In this document: in pieces, positions 53,342 to 64,000 of the stretch
Numbering within the stretch: the first letter of the stretch is position 1
Layout of the letters: every line of letters begins with the position of its first letter
Assembly (NCBI GenBank): GCA_009746045.1
Contig: RPFO01000038.1
Coordinates: forward strand, 1,421,627-1,485,626
Length of the DNA stretch: 64,000 nucleotides
Reading direction: 5' to 3'
From: Mesostigma viride
Lineage: Eukaryota > Streptophyta > Mesostigmatophyceae > Mesostigmatales > Mesostigmataceae
Position numbers and translations under genes: made by a program
The notes under the pieces: generated by a model
What the model was told of the DNA's origin: nothing
Database searches by the model: none
The model's input: only the letters and a program-made list of their open reading frames with translations

Positions 53342-55725
53342 CTAATAGCCCTGCTGCACCGCAAAATCAGCCCGCGTACGGCGGAGCATGATGTCAGCCA
53401 TGGCCCGAGTCAGCGCCACCGACAAGCGCTGACGCCAATATGACGTCCAGGTCCGCGCCGACCATGGGGCCCGCTGGCCCTCCAGGTCCAGCCGGTCCTC
53501 CCGGAGCCGGCAACACTCCTTGAAGAAGGCGGAGGTCAGGGGCCCCATGGCCCCAAACTCCTCCAGGACAAAGGGCACCACACGATGGTGCCCGACGTCG
53601 CCGTAGGCCAGGAGCTTGGCCCGCTCCGCCCGGTCCGCCGTGTAACCTGCCGTGAGGGAGGCCCCAGCCACGTGGCTAAGAGCCAAGGGCCGCGCCACCG
53701 AAACGTCAATAAGCAGATGCCGGCCACCCCCCTCAAAGTCCAGCACCACGATGTCAGGCCGGTGGTTGGGGGAATAGAAGGCAGCGCCATCCGCATCCTC
53801 GGACCGGATGTTCGCGTGGGGGAAAACCGACCGAATCATGGCGAGCACCACCGTCAGGAGGACAGTGTGCAAATACAAATACCAATTCTGATTCTGTTGG
53901 CCCCCATGCAGGCAAGGTAGTGAGTCCCCGTGGGATCCAGCGGCTGCCCACAGCTACCACAAGGCCGCCCGGCCGGAACAAGAGGCTGCGGGGCAAATAG
54001 CCAGTGGTGCCGGAGCGCCACCGAGTAGTGGCTGGGAGCCAAGGCGAATGGGGGGGCCATGGGAAGAGCACGAAGGTACGCCGAGCCCACACTCCGCAAG
54101 GAAAGCGAGAACAGCCACGCACGTCCCTGGGCGTTGAGGTCCGCGAAAAGAGCAATCCAATCAGCCGTGTGCAGAATACCCGCGTAGGTTTTCTGGTGTT
54201 TATCGATGACGCGAGCAGGGAATGCGGCGGGAGATTGAACGGAGGCGACCGAGGGAGTGCCGCGAGGGAGGTGGCGCTGTACCGCCTGAGCGGCACGGAC
54301 GGGAGAACAGGCCTGCTGGATCTCAGCATAGGCCTCCTGGATGGCGGTGACGAAGGGCAAAGGGCTGCTGGGGTCCAGGAGGTCAGGCGCTGCCGTTGCC
54401 AAAAGGGGCAGGAGCCGGCAGCTTTCCGCCCACGACTGAGCGACGGAGCCCAAAAAGGCTGCTGGGGCCAGCCGGGCGGCACGAGTCAGACCGCAGCCAC
54501 CCATCCGTGCATGCAGGCAGGGAGGCAATGCGAATAGCATGTGGCGGGAGGTCGGGGCCCGGGACCAGCTGCGCCAAGGCCGACTGGATGCGTTTGTCGT
54601 GGCCCTCGGCGGCCAGCCGGACCTGAGACGGAAGAGCGCCCCGGAGCCAGTGAACGACGCGAGGGTGAGCGCAAAACCACAGAAGCAGACCCTTGGTCTG
54701 CGAATCATGAAGGCGCGCAATCAAGGGCAGTACCTCAGTGCGTGCCTCGAGGGCGGCCCGCAGAGCATCGATGACAAACGCGGGGTCGCCAACCGGAACG
54801 CCGAGGACATCCAACCCATGGAGGCGCTCGTCCCGGCCCAAGAGCTGGGGCGGAAAGCCGGAGCAATCACCTTGGGGCGAGTACACCGCGCACTTGGCAA
54901 GGGTCAACTGGAGGTTGATGTCGGCCACCGCGGTCTGCAGTGCCAGCAGAGCCGCGGTGGTGTCCGGCACAGGGCCCAGAAGGTAGATATCATCCAAGTA
55001 GGCCTGAATAGCGACCGCTGGGTGGGCAGCATGGACCGCTTGGAGGCAACCCTGGAGGGGGGCGGCAAAGTACAGGGGTCCCAGGGGGTCCCCTTGCTGG
55101 GTGCCCGACCGCGACAGCAGGCCGCCGCGAGTGCCGTCCTCCATGATGTGAACCAGTTGGCCGGGCTGCATGGCCGTAGCACACGGCTGTCCAAGCGTAC
55201 AAGTCCTCGAAGGACTCCATGACGGCCGCAAACATGCTGGCGCGGGACAGACTGTTGAACGCGTTGTGGCAGTCGACCTTGACGACAGCGTGGGTGGGGT
55301 GGGCCTCGAGGTAGGCCTGCACCGAATGGATGAGGATATCCGCCCCGCCTGGAGTCGTCACCCCAGCTGGGCCGCCACCGAGGTCTCACCCGCTGCGAGG
55401 GGCGGGCAGAAAAAGGCACGGAGCTCGGGCGCCTTTTGGCAGCAGATCACTTTGCCCACGAGCTTGCGGAGCACCTCACCGCAGGCGATCGGGCGCACCT
55501 TGCCCTCGGGGGGGGGCAAGACACCCTTGAGCAGAGCGAGGAGGCGAGCGCCCGCTAACCACTCGCGCGCAGCGGGAGGAACGCGACCAGCCGCCAGGTC
55601 AATGAGGGTGTCAAAGAGAATGTCCTCGCCCCCATGCCCCACCAGGACCTCCAAGTGCTCGTAGCGCCAGCCCGACGGCCCGGTAGAGGAAGCCCGCGGG
55701 ACCGCACGCATCACCTCCACACTAG
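53342..55725 (-). pseudogene. Non-LTR retrotransposon ORF2: RT plus restriction-like endonuclease, truncated and frameshifted
   Basis: Read leftwards from about 55720. RT signatures in order: SSTGPSGWRYEHLEVL, KVRPIACGEVLRKLVGK, VVKVDCHNAFNSLSR, SGTQQGDPLGPLYF and AYLDDIYLLG. After the RT come a CCHC finger (CGSCGQPLDPTGTHYLAC) and RPDIVVLDFEGG ... LLIDVSV, the PD...D pattern of the restriction-like endonuclease of R2/R4/NeSL-type LINEs. One-base shifts near 55360, 55180, 54480 and 53870 split it into five frames. The protein begins inside the RT, so the 5' end is lost, as is usual for LINE insertions. When intact it would nick target DNA and prime reverse transcription there. It stops at 53342. 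Confidence 0.82.
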
Positions 55726-55734
55726 GAGTTAATT

Positions 55735-56240
55735 TTACGGGGCGTAAACGCCCCGGTTGAGGTTACCGGGGCGGTTACTGGCCAGTAACCATGTACGTTT
55801 AAGGTTACCGGCCAGGTTACCGGCCGGTAACCTTAAACGCGACAGACTAAATACCGGCCGGTAATGGTTACCGGGCGGTAATAGTTACCGGAACGTTTAC
55901 TGGGCGGTAACTTTTACCGGAGCCGTAACCATGCCCGTAACCTATCTGGGTTACGGTCATGGTTACGGCCCAAGTAGAAGTTACCGGGCGGTAAACTGGC
56001 ATGGTTACGGGACCAGTTCTGAGAACCGGGATGGGTTACCGGCATGGTTACGGGACCAGTTCTGATAACCGGGCCTGGCTACTGGCCTGGTTACGGGTCC
56101 GTCAACCGTCCCGTAACCTGCAGTAGTTACGGCCCAGTAGTTGACCCTGGCTACTGCGGTGGTTACGGGGCCGGTTATGCCCCAGTAATATTAGTAACCC
56201 ATGCCTACAACGCAGCCTGTCCGGGTTATGGCCCCGAATT
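55735..56240. repeat. Palindromic GGTTAC/GTAACC-rich block
   Basis: About 500 bases packed with GGTTAC and GTAACC in both orientations, including perfect palindromes such as GGTTACCGGCCGGTAACC. Spacing is irregular, with a partial direct repeat of GGTTACGGGACCAGTTCTGA at about 56002 and 56045. It adjoins the truncated end of the RT pseudogene. No coding region. Confidence 0.75.
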
Positions 56241-56689
56241 CTAAAATGCATTGACCCCGGCTATGGTGAGTTGCTTGCATGATATGGTGCTTTTCAAGAT
56301 GCATTTTTGAATTAGGCATTTCATTAAAATGTTTAAGAAGTCATTAATAATCAATTGCACGAATCACTTCCACCCGATGTTGTCAACGTGGGCTTCATGA
56401 TGAAATCGTGGAGATGACGCACATGAAGTTCACGGAACATCTTAGGTAATAAATCAAGCCGTTACGGCAGTAGAACCTTGGCCGATGAGGGTGGCGTCTT
56501 GAAGCTGTTGTCACCCTCAAGTCCGCTCGGCCAGGGGTAATCGCCCATGTTGATTTGAAAGGTACCGCCGTCCATATGGCGGCTCCGCTTTTGGTGCGAG
56601 TTGACCAACTTCCCGTCTTAATCATTCCGGATTGCCTGCAGTTCATTCCGCCTTTGTCCAAGTAAGACAGCAACTGTCACGCACTCATA

Positions 56690-56980
56690 GAAAACGCAAA
56701 ATGCCCCGAATGCAGTTACGGCCATACGGTAGCGAGGAATAGCAGTTGAAATTTCTAGTACACAGGCAACTAGTAAGAAAAGGGACGATGCGTGCACCAC
56801 CACCAATACGTACGTGCATCCCTCTCTTGAAAATGACAGCATCTTCCATGCCGTCCAAGAAAAACGCAACGTATTTAACATGAACCCGAATGCAGTTACG
56901 GTCGTAGAGTAGTGAGGACTGGCAGCTGAAAGTTCTAGTTGATGGGCTGAGAATAAGGAAAAAAATGATGCGTGCACTCA
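56690..56980. repeat. Diverged direct duplication of about 100 bp
   Basis: CCCGAATGCAGTTACGG...AGCAGTTGAAATTTCTAGT (56705-56758) and CCCGAATGCAGTTACGG...GGCAGCTGAAAGTTCTAGT (56885-56938) are related copies, each followed by ...GATGCGTGCAC. The second runs into the minisatellite at 56980. A minus-strand frame of 119 codons spans both copies but has no recognised domain. Confidence 0.6.
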
Positions 56981-58335
56981 CCTACCCTATTACGTCCCTC
57001 CCATGGCGAGGAACCAGCAAAACCACCCACATACCCTGTTGTGTCCCTCCCTTGACAAGGAACAAGCACGTGCACATGCCCCACCCCACATGCATGCCTC
57101 CCTTGACAAGAATCGAACGGGCACGTGCACCCACCTACCCTATGTGCACCCCTCCTTTGACAAGGAACAAGCACGTGCACATGCCTACCCCACATGCATG
57201 CCTCCCTTGACAAGAATCGAACGAGCACGTGCACCCACCCACCCTGTGTGCACCCCTCCTTTGACAAGGAACAAGCACATGAACTCACCTACACTACGCG
57301 CGTCCCTCCCTTGACAAGGAATAGGCACGTGCACATGCCTACCCCACATCCATGCCTCCCCTGACCAGTAACAAGCACGTGCACCCACCTACCCTACGTG
57401 CATCCCTCCTGTGACATGGAACAAGCACGTGCACCCACCAACCCTATGTACGTGCCTCTTGACAAGCAACAAGCACGTGCACCCACCTACCCTAAGTGCC
57501 CCCCTCCTTCGACAAGGAACAAGCATGTGCACTCACCTACCGTACGTGAATCCCTCCCTTGGCAAGGACCAAGCACGTGCACCCACCTACCCTAAGTGCC
57601 CCCCTCCTTCGACAAGGAACAAGCATGTGCACTCACCTACCGTACGTGAATCCCTCCCTTGGCAAGGACCAAGCACGTGCACCCACCTACCCGATGTCCG
57701 CCCCTCCCTTGATAAGGTACAAGCATGCCCACCCACCTACCCTACCTGCATCCCTCCCTTGACATGGAACAACCATGTGCACATTCCTACTCCACATGCC
57801 CCCCTCCTTTGACAAGGAACAAGCATGTGCACTCATCTACCGCACGTGCATCCCTCCCTTGACAAGGAACAAGCAAGCCCACCCACCTACCCTACCTGCA
57901 TCCCTCCCTTGACATGAAACAAGCACGTGCACATGCCTACCCCACATGCATGCCTCCCTTGACAAGAATCGAACGAGCACGTGCACCCACCCACCCTGTG
58001 TGCACCCCTCCTTTGACAAGGAACAAGCACATGAACTCACCTACACTACGTGCGTCCCTCCCTTGACAAGGAATAAGCACGTGCACATGCCTACCCCACA
58101 TCCATGCCTCCCCTGACCAGGAACAAGCACGTGCACTCACCTGCCCTACGTATGTGCCTCTTGACAAGGACCAAGCTCGTGCACCCACCTACCATACGTG
58201 AATCCCTCCCTTGACAAGGTACACGCATGCCCACCCACCTACCCTACGTGGGCCCCTCCCTTGATAAGGTACAAGCATGACCAGCCACCTACCCCGCGAG
58301 CCTCCCTACTTTGACAAGGAACAAGCACGTGGGCC
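56980..58335. repeat. 50-bp minisatellite (about 27 units)
   Basis: Degenerate units of about 50-55 bases with the core CCCTCCCTTGACAAGGAACA followed by AGCACGTGCACCCACCTACC. There is higher-order duplication, for example 57490-57580 against 57594-57684. Open frames on both strands are low complexity and reflect the repeat. Confidence 0.9.
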
Positions 58336-59355
58336 CGCTAGCATGGCAGCAAGGAAGACATTACACTAACATGGCATGGCCAAAGCAAAAGAGACAGAGA
58401 AGTCAATGGAGAGAGAGCTTCTAAGAACTCCTAGTAAAATTGGAAACCATGGAGGGCAAAAAACGTTCAACAACTTACGATGGGCATCGGCACATACAGA
58501 GAAGCCCAGGTGTGCCAGGTGTAAAATAAGCGAGATTGAAGTGTCGCCTACCTCGTGGGAGACTTTTGGTATCTGGTAAACAATGAAAGCGAGTGGAAAG
58601 ATGGACAACGTGAAAATAACATACAATCGACTGCAATGCATGCAAAGAGGACAGAATCAGTAATAAAGCGCGCTGCATTCAGGCAGCGCTGAGCAATTGA
58701 ACGGTGAACAATTTAATCCGGAACGCATTGTCTACGCGACTCGATGCGACTAAACGTGGCATGCATACGCGGTCGCTGACTGAAGACATTGTGTACCTGG
58801 CTCAGCAAGGTGCGCTTGCAGCCGCTTTCTTAAATATGCCGCAGGCGCACGATGTAACGAATTGAAGTTTGCATGTAGTAACAAAGGCAAGAAAAGCGGT
58901 GTAGCTGGCTACCGACTACGCCATAGTAAGCTGTATCGGAGTTGGCGCTGCCGATGGCTGGAAACGGATGACCGAATCATGCTAAACTGGGGCTCCAAAA
59001 GGGCTTGTCATGCATCCTAGTGCGCCTTTTGCTTTTTTTTCTTCAAGCATCGTGAGCATGCGGGTTTAGGGGGGCGCTTATTCTTTCACCACTATCAGTC
59101 GGCTGGACTGCAATCGGCATAGCCAGCGCAAGGTGATGCAAGGGCAGGCAAACTTTACCAGCTCGTTCAAGGCTCGTTGATGAAATTCAAACATCTAGGC
59201 GGCGCGTCTGCAACGGCTCATCGCAATTCGAATTCGCAAGCAGAACCCTCGTTACACGTGGCGCATGCAGAGATCTGCTTCGGGCGGCTTGGCGTATCTC
59301 ACTGCGTCGTGACTCGAGTACATAGTCAGCCTAGTTAGTACTCTGGGGGCCTCGA
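58336..59355. other. Gene-free stretch
   Basis: No supported coding region or RNA gene was recognised. Short frames lack features. Confidence 0.4.
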
Positions 59356-59360
59356 GTTCG

Positions 59361-60090
59361 GCAGTCCCCTATTCGGAAATCCCGGATCATATGTACTCCA
59401 CACTATGTACTCTTGGAGTACATAGTGTGCCACCCTATGTACTCTTGGAGTACATAGTGTGGAGTACATAGTCACTCCTTCCTAAGTAATACGGGCGTGT
59501 CTCACCGCGTTGGCAGTCCCTATTCGGAAATCCCGGATCATATGTACTCCACACTATGTACTCTTGGAGTACATAGTGTGCCACCCTATGTACTCTTGGA
59601 GTACATAGTGTGGAGTACATAGTCACTCCTTCCTATGTAATACGGGCGTGTCTCACCGCGTCGGCAGTCCCCTATTCGGAAATCCCGGATCATATGTACT
59701 CCGGACTATGTACTCTTGGAGTACATAGTGTGCCACAAGAGTACATAGTGTGGAGTACATAGTCACTCCTTCCTATGTAATACGGGCGTGTCTCACCGCG
59801 TCGGCAGTCCCCTATTCGGAAATCCCGGATCATATGTACTCCGGACTATGTACTCTTGGAGTACATAGTGTGCCACCCTATGTACTCTTGGAGTACATAG
59901 TGTGGAGTACATAGTCACTCCTTCCTATGTAATACGGGCGTGTCTCACCGCGTCGGCAGTCCCCTATTCGGAAATCCCGGATCATATGTACTCCGGACTA
60001 TGTACTCTTGGAGTACATAGTGTGCCACCCTATGTACTCTTGGAGTACATAGGGTGGAGTACATAGTCACACCTTCCTATGTAATACGGG
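59361..60090. repeat. 152-bp hairpin-forming satellite (5 units)
   Basis: Units begin GCAGTCCCCTATTCGGAAAT at 59361, 59513, 59664, 59804 and 59956 (spacings 152, 151, 140, 152). Each contains CTATGTACTCTTGGAGTACA-type inverted repeats, 11-base arms around TTG, twice per full unit. Each ends with TAATACGGGCGTGTCTCACC. No protein is encoded. Confidence 0.92.
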
Positions 60091-60094
60091 GGTG

Positions 60095-60240
60095 TAATCA
60101 TATGTAATCATGTGTAATCATCGGTAAAAAACGGTAATCATTTGTCCTTTTTTGGTAATCATGTACGTGTAATCATGTGTAATCATGTGTAATTATCGGT
60201 AAAAATCGGTAATCATTTGTCCTTTTTTGGTAATCATTTC
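60095..60240. repeat. Duplicated GTAATCAT-rich segment
   Basis: Two copies about 70 bases apart of a segment with TGTAATCATGTGTAATCAT, CGGTAAAAA and CATTTGTCCTTTTTTGGTAA. It follows the satellite and precedes the ORF1-like frame, so it may be the 3' end of that element on the minus strand. Confidence 0.7.
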
Positions 60241-60384
60241 GGTCAGGGTCACGTGTGCTTGTCTGCATGATCGATCGTCCAGACAAGCTGCACTGCCCCT
60301 AAGACCCTAACTTACACAAGATGATGGAGTAGTTTGGTGTTGAAAGGGAAGGTCGAAAGCCTGCGCTTAATGCACCACCCGTAA

Positions 60385-61584
60385 TTACGAGCGAAAGTAC
60401 AGCCACCATGGAAAATCCCGTTGACATCGCGCAAAAACAGGCCAAGAGAAAGCGGCAAGTGGCCGAAGCGGCCCGCCGGTGGAGGTTGAAAAAGAGGGGG
60501 AAGAAGAGGGGGACGACTCAATGCATACGTAGTCAGGCGATGGAGGGTGGCAACGCCGCTCCCCCTGGACGATGGTGCTGTTCCACACCGCGCTCCTCGC
60601 CTTCAGTTGAGCCGGCGTGTAGTCCTCGTCGAGGCTGAAGTCGCCGGGCTGGAGCAGACGACGTGCTCCCAGCACGAGGCGTTTGTCGTGCATGGAGGCC
60701 ATGGTGACGACGACCAGGCCCGGAGGGCCTGGCAGCCGAATGGCTCGTTCAATGACAACACGGTTCTGGAGCTGCATCTTCCCCAGAAACGCTGGGCCGC
60801 GCAGCTCCTCGGCAAGTGAGTGTGCTGTCTCATGTGCTGCCGCGCCTGTCTGGAAGCCTTTGATTACCATATTGCGCTGGCGTTGCTGCACTGCATTCTG
60901 GGTGACCGCAGCGGTAGCTGCAGACTTGGCCGCCTGTTGAACGATGGTGGTCAACTGCTTGCCGGTGACGTCGGCAAACGTGGTAGTTTTGGCGGGGGCT
61001 GCCATGGCTTTCTTCAGCTCCAGCAATTGTGCCGTCGCAGCTGCAGACGCCTCCGTCAGGACCTTAATGTCGCCCTGCACGGTCGTAAAAGACTGTGCGA
61101 CGTCCTGCAGCTGCACGTTAACATCGGTCGCGGGGGCTGGCCTGGCGATGGTCGTCGCCGGCAGCTCGACAAGTTCAGGGCAGCACGAAATAAGACAGGC
61201 AAGCCGACGCTGGCGCTCATCCCAATGAGGCCATTCATCCGAAGCAGCCTCCATAACCTGGCCGCTCTTAGGGTGGCGAATCGGGGCGTCGTTGTCGTTG
61301 CGGAGCTTCAGCACGCTTGTCACAGCGGCGTCATTGTAGGCGAGTAAGGTATCGATGTCTGCCAGGCTCAAACGCTGGCCTGGCATGTAGAATGAGGAAG
61401 AAATGGCGTCCGGCAAGGAGGTTTCAGCAGCTATCGGAGTTGCTTCCGAAGTTGCTTCCGAAGTCTTGGATCGCTTGTTAGCGGCGTTCTTGGCGACGAC
61501 AATGTCGTGGGCGATTTTGTTTGCAGCAATCTGGGCATCAATAGAATCGGCGGCAAGAGCTGAAGACGATGCGGGGACCTCCAT
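60385..61584 (-). CDS. LINE ORF1-like protein, intact frame, no RT partner
   Basis: About 400 residues, best start MEVPASSSAL at 61584. Residues ~60-130 are a conserved-looking N-terminal region (RLSLADIDTLLAYNDAAV and EWPHWDERQRRLACL). Residues ~155-240 are a probable coiled coil (LQDVAQSFTTVQGDIKVL, then QLLELKKAMA). Residues ~245-330 are RRM-like (NMVIKGF, AHSLAEELRG, RAIRLPGPPGLVVVTM). A C-terminal piece FSLDEDYTPAQLKAR follows. This order is that of the RNA-binding ORF1 protein of L1-type non-LTR elements, which coats element RNA. The last ~45 residues may be out of frame. No reverse transcriptase lies downstream; satellite DNA begins instead. Confidence 0.6.
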   Translation of the reverse strand: MEVPASSSALAADSIDAQIAANKIAHDIVVAKNAANKRSKTSEATSEATPIAAETSLPDAISSSFYMPGQRLSLADIDTLLAYNDAAVTSVLKLRNDNDAPIRHPKSGQVMEAASDEWPHWDERQRRLACLISCCPELVELPATTIARPAPATDVNVQLQDVAQSFTTVQGDIKVLTEASAAATAQLLELKKAMAAPAKTTTFADVTGKQLTTIVQQAAKSAATAAVTQNAVQQRQRNMVIKGFQTGAAAHETAHSLAEELRGPAFLGKMQLQNRVVIERAIRLPGPPGLVVVTMASMHDKRLVLGARRLLQPGDFSLDEDYTPAQLKARSAVWNSTIVQGERRCHPPSPDYVCIESSPSSSPSFSTSTGGPLRPLAAFSWPVFARCQRDFPWWLYFRS

Positions 61585-61799
61585 AGCTACGTTTAATAGC
61601 ACCTAGACGAGGGCAGGGGGCGCAGGCACACTGATCACATGCGTGGTGCCGCCATAATGTGCAGAAAAATAGCGAGATCTGCTGGGCAGGCCGCTGGCGA
61701 TAACTTGCGAAATCCTGGGCAATGGCTGCCAAAAATTAGATCGGCGTGTTCGTCATCAAAAGGCGAGTCTATTGCAATTTACCCGACCAAATTTCATCA

Positions 61800-62834
61800 T
61801 GGATGGATGGAGGGAGGGAGGGAGGGAGGGAGGGAGGGAGGGGGAGGGAGGAGGGAGGGAGGGAGGGAGGGAGGGAGGGAGGGAGGGAGGGAGGGAGGGA
61901 GGGAGGGAGGGAGGAGGGAGGGAGGGAGGGAGGGGGAGGGAGGAGGGAGGAGGGAGGGAGGGAGGGAGGGAGGGAGGGAGGGAGGGAGGGAGGGAGGGAG
62001 GGGGGAGGGAGGAGGGAGGGGGAGGGAGGGAGGAGGGAGGGAGGGGGAGGAGGGAGGGAGGGAGGGAGGGAGGGGGAGGAGAGGAGGAGGGAGGGAGGGA
62101 GGGAGGGAGGGAGGGAGGGAGGGAGGAGGGAGGGAGGGAGGGAGGGAGGGAGGGGGGAGGGAGGAGGAGGGAGGGAGGGGGGAGGGAGGGAGGGAGGGAG
62201 GGAGGAGGGAGGAGGGAGGAGGGAGGGAGGGAGGGAGGGAGGGAGGAGGGAGGGAGGGAGGGAGGGAGGGAGGAGGGAGGGAGGGAGGGGGAGGGAGGAG
62301 GGAGGGAGGGAGGGAGGAGGGAGGGAGGGAGGGAGGGAGGGAGGGAGGAGGGAGGGAGGGAGGGAGGGAGGGAGGGAGGGAGGGAGGGAGGGAGGGAGGG
62401 AGGGAGGGAGGGGAGGAGGGAGGGAGGGAGGGAGGAGGAGGGAGGGAGGGAGGGAGGAGGAGGGGGAGGGAGGGAGGGAGGGAGGGAGGGAGGGAGGGAG
62501 GAGGGAGGGAGGGAGGGAGGGAGGGAGGAGGGAGGGAGGGAGGGAGGGAGGGAGGGAGGGAGGGAGGGAGGGAGGGAGGGAGGGAGGGAGGAGGGAGGGA
62601 GGGAGGGAGGGAGGGAGGAGGGAGGGAGGAGGGAGGGAGGGAGGGAGGAGGGGGGGGGAGGGAGGGAGGGAGGGAGGAGGAGGGAGGGGAGGAGGGAGGG
62701 AGGGGGGAGGAGGGAGGGAGGGAGGGAGGGAGGGAGGGAGGGAGGGAGGGAGGGAGGAGGAGGGAGGGAGGGAGGGAGGAGGGAGGGATGGATGGATGGA
62801 TGGATGAGGGAGGGATGGATGGATGGATGGATGG
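61800..62834. repeat. (GGGA)n microsatellite, about 1 kb, ending in (GGAT)n
   Basis: Nearly pure GGGA units with frequent GGA and GGGGA interruptions, changing to GGAT from 62788. Three parallel Gly/Arg/Glu-rich frames through it are artefacts of the repeat. Confidence 0.95.
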
Positions 62835-64000
62835 ATTAAATTAAATTAAATTAAATTTTAACATGCTCCGTGGGATGTCATGTAGCACATATTTCATGAT
62901 GGATGGGGTGGAGGAAGCCGCGTGATCGAACTATCCTAACTCTATCTAGAAAATCCTAACTGCACTACTCATAAAACGCCTCCTCGCTTGGGGGGAGGTG
63001 GGCTTGCCCACAGGGTCGGGCGTGCGCCTTGACAATCTTCTTCCACCGCGTCTTGTCCTGCATGGATGGATGGATGTTCTTAATTAATTAATTAATTAAT
63101 TAATGGTCAAATTAAAGGCAATCATGGTACATGAAGCGAGACAAATCATGCCTGGACGCATGGCGATGTAAGAGCCCCCCTCCCCCAGCCAGGAGGAAGG
63201 GTGCGTGGACTGATGAGTAGTTAGGATTTTGTATTAAGAGAGACAACTTTGGTATATTATCAAGGGACAATTGGTATATAAGATTAGAGTGAGATCAGCT
63301 AGTCTTCGCGGCTCAGTTCTAATGCCCCACCGCCCATCAGTCCATGGAATACGTGCTCTGCTCCAGATCCTTAATTAAGGCCAAAATGAGTCCCTTCCAA
63401 ACAACGTTTGCACTTAGATAGTTAGACGAATTATGCCGACGAAGCTGGAACTTAAAGCCACAATGAATTACGGTTGTTCAGACTTGACAAACGCCTCAGG
63501 GCATTTGGAGCCCTGAATGGTAACAAATGCTAACAAGGTAGTAGTTAGAATGCGGTGGGATATATTGCTTGAGAACAGCTGAAAGCTTGGAGCAATGAAT
63601 TGCTTGGTTCATTAGAAAATAGGTTTACCTTTATCAACGTTCCTCACCGGTGCGCCGCCAGTGACCGTTGGGTGCAGACCGTTGGCCGAGGCCGCAATGA
63701 CAGGTAGCTCCTAGTCACTGCATCGTGCGATCACAAATCAATGCACGCTGCAGTACGGTCCCTATCTAGGATACTCTAGTACCGTCCAATGAAGGACACT
63801 ACGTATACTGGGTACTGACATCTTGTCACGTACCTCAGTACCAAAGTACCTATCTAGGGAAACGTATGCGACTCGACTAGCATCCCATCTGCATAGTCCA
63901 AGTGGTTTTATATCACAATACCCGTGGGTTACAAGGCTTATTATACGTTATGTATTCCAATGCTTCTGAACTTAGTCTACAGCAAAGCATGGAGACTATC
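62835..64000. other. Gene-free right end
   Basis: It holds short (TTAAA)n at 62836-62857, a diverged copy of the dispersed CTCCG...GGATGTCATGTAGCACATAT repeat (62864-62892), (GGAT)n and (TTAA)n at 63062-63103, and many GTACC words around 63750-63855. No gene is supported. Confidence 0.4.

Noticed and set aside
56618-56981. Membrane-protein-like frame of 119 codons on the minus strand
   Set aside because: The frame spans two diverged copies of a direct repeat and has no splice or family support.
61639-62844. Three Gly/Arg/Glu-rich proteins of 350-400 residues
   Set aside because: They are translations of the GGGA microsatellite in three frames.

Overview
The window looks like nuclear DNA of a eukaryote, most likely a green alga (this assignment is inference). 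Host genes have GC-rich coding exons separated by many GT-AG introns. The large host gene closely matches the plant-type branch of the SMARCAD1/Fun30/CHR19 chromatin remodellers. The other large gene family is the RPAP3/SPAG1 co-chaperones, which are prominent in ciliated eukaryotes. There are no operons, ribosome binding sites or bacterial features. Introns and spacers are full of minisatellites, and roughly half of the window is transposable elements and simple repeats.

Layout. (1) 0.5-3.0 kb, minus strand: 5' part of a spliced RPAP3/SPAG1-like gene that runs off the left edge. (2) 3.6-4.0 kb, minus: a possible small two-exon gene. (3) 5.2-21.1 kb, plus: a complete SNF2-family remodeller in about 19 exons whose splice phases agree, except that one exon boundary (exon 3) is less certain. 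Several of its introns hold minisatellites, and some of these are visibly built from the adjoining splice junction. (4) 22.57-45.80 kb: a Ty3/gypsy-type LTR retrotransposon on the minus strand (element B, TSD TTTCC). A second, related element on the plus strand (element A, 25056-34702, TSD GCAGC) is nested inside it. B also carries a 491-bp inverted-repeat element (TSD CTGAAG) and a 2.3-kb insert with terminal inverted repeats. B itself landed in a decayed LINE-ORF1-like reading frame. (5) 47.5-49 kb, 53.3-55.7 kb and 60.4-61.6 kb, all minus: fragments of non-LTR retrotransposons, two ORF1-only and one RT plus restriction-like endonuclease. (6) 50.3-52.2 kb: a two-copy composite repeat with a diverged relative inside an intron of the remodeller gene. 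(7) 55.7-62.8 kb: palindromic GGTTAC-rich DNA, a 50-bp minisatellite, a hairpin-forming 152-bp satellite and 1 kb of (GGGA)n.

The most unusual content is the LTR-retrotransposon family. Besides gag, protease, RT/RNase H, integrase and a chromodomain-like tail, both copies carry two extra reading frames. One is a 130-residue protein upstream of gag that resembles the RNase H1 N-terminal / caulimovirus viroplasmin domain. The other is a GC-rich protein of about 770 residues downstream of pol, in the position where env would lie. The large ORF is open in both copies even though gag/pol is broken in both. The LTR pairs are almost identical, so these defective copies probably moved recently with enzymes supplied in trans.
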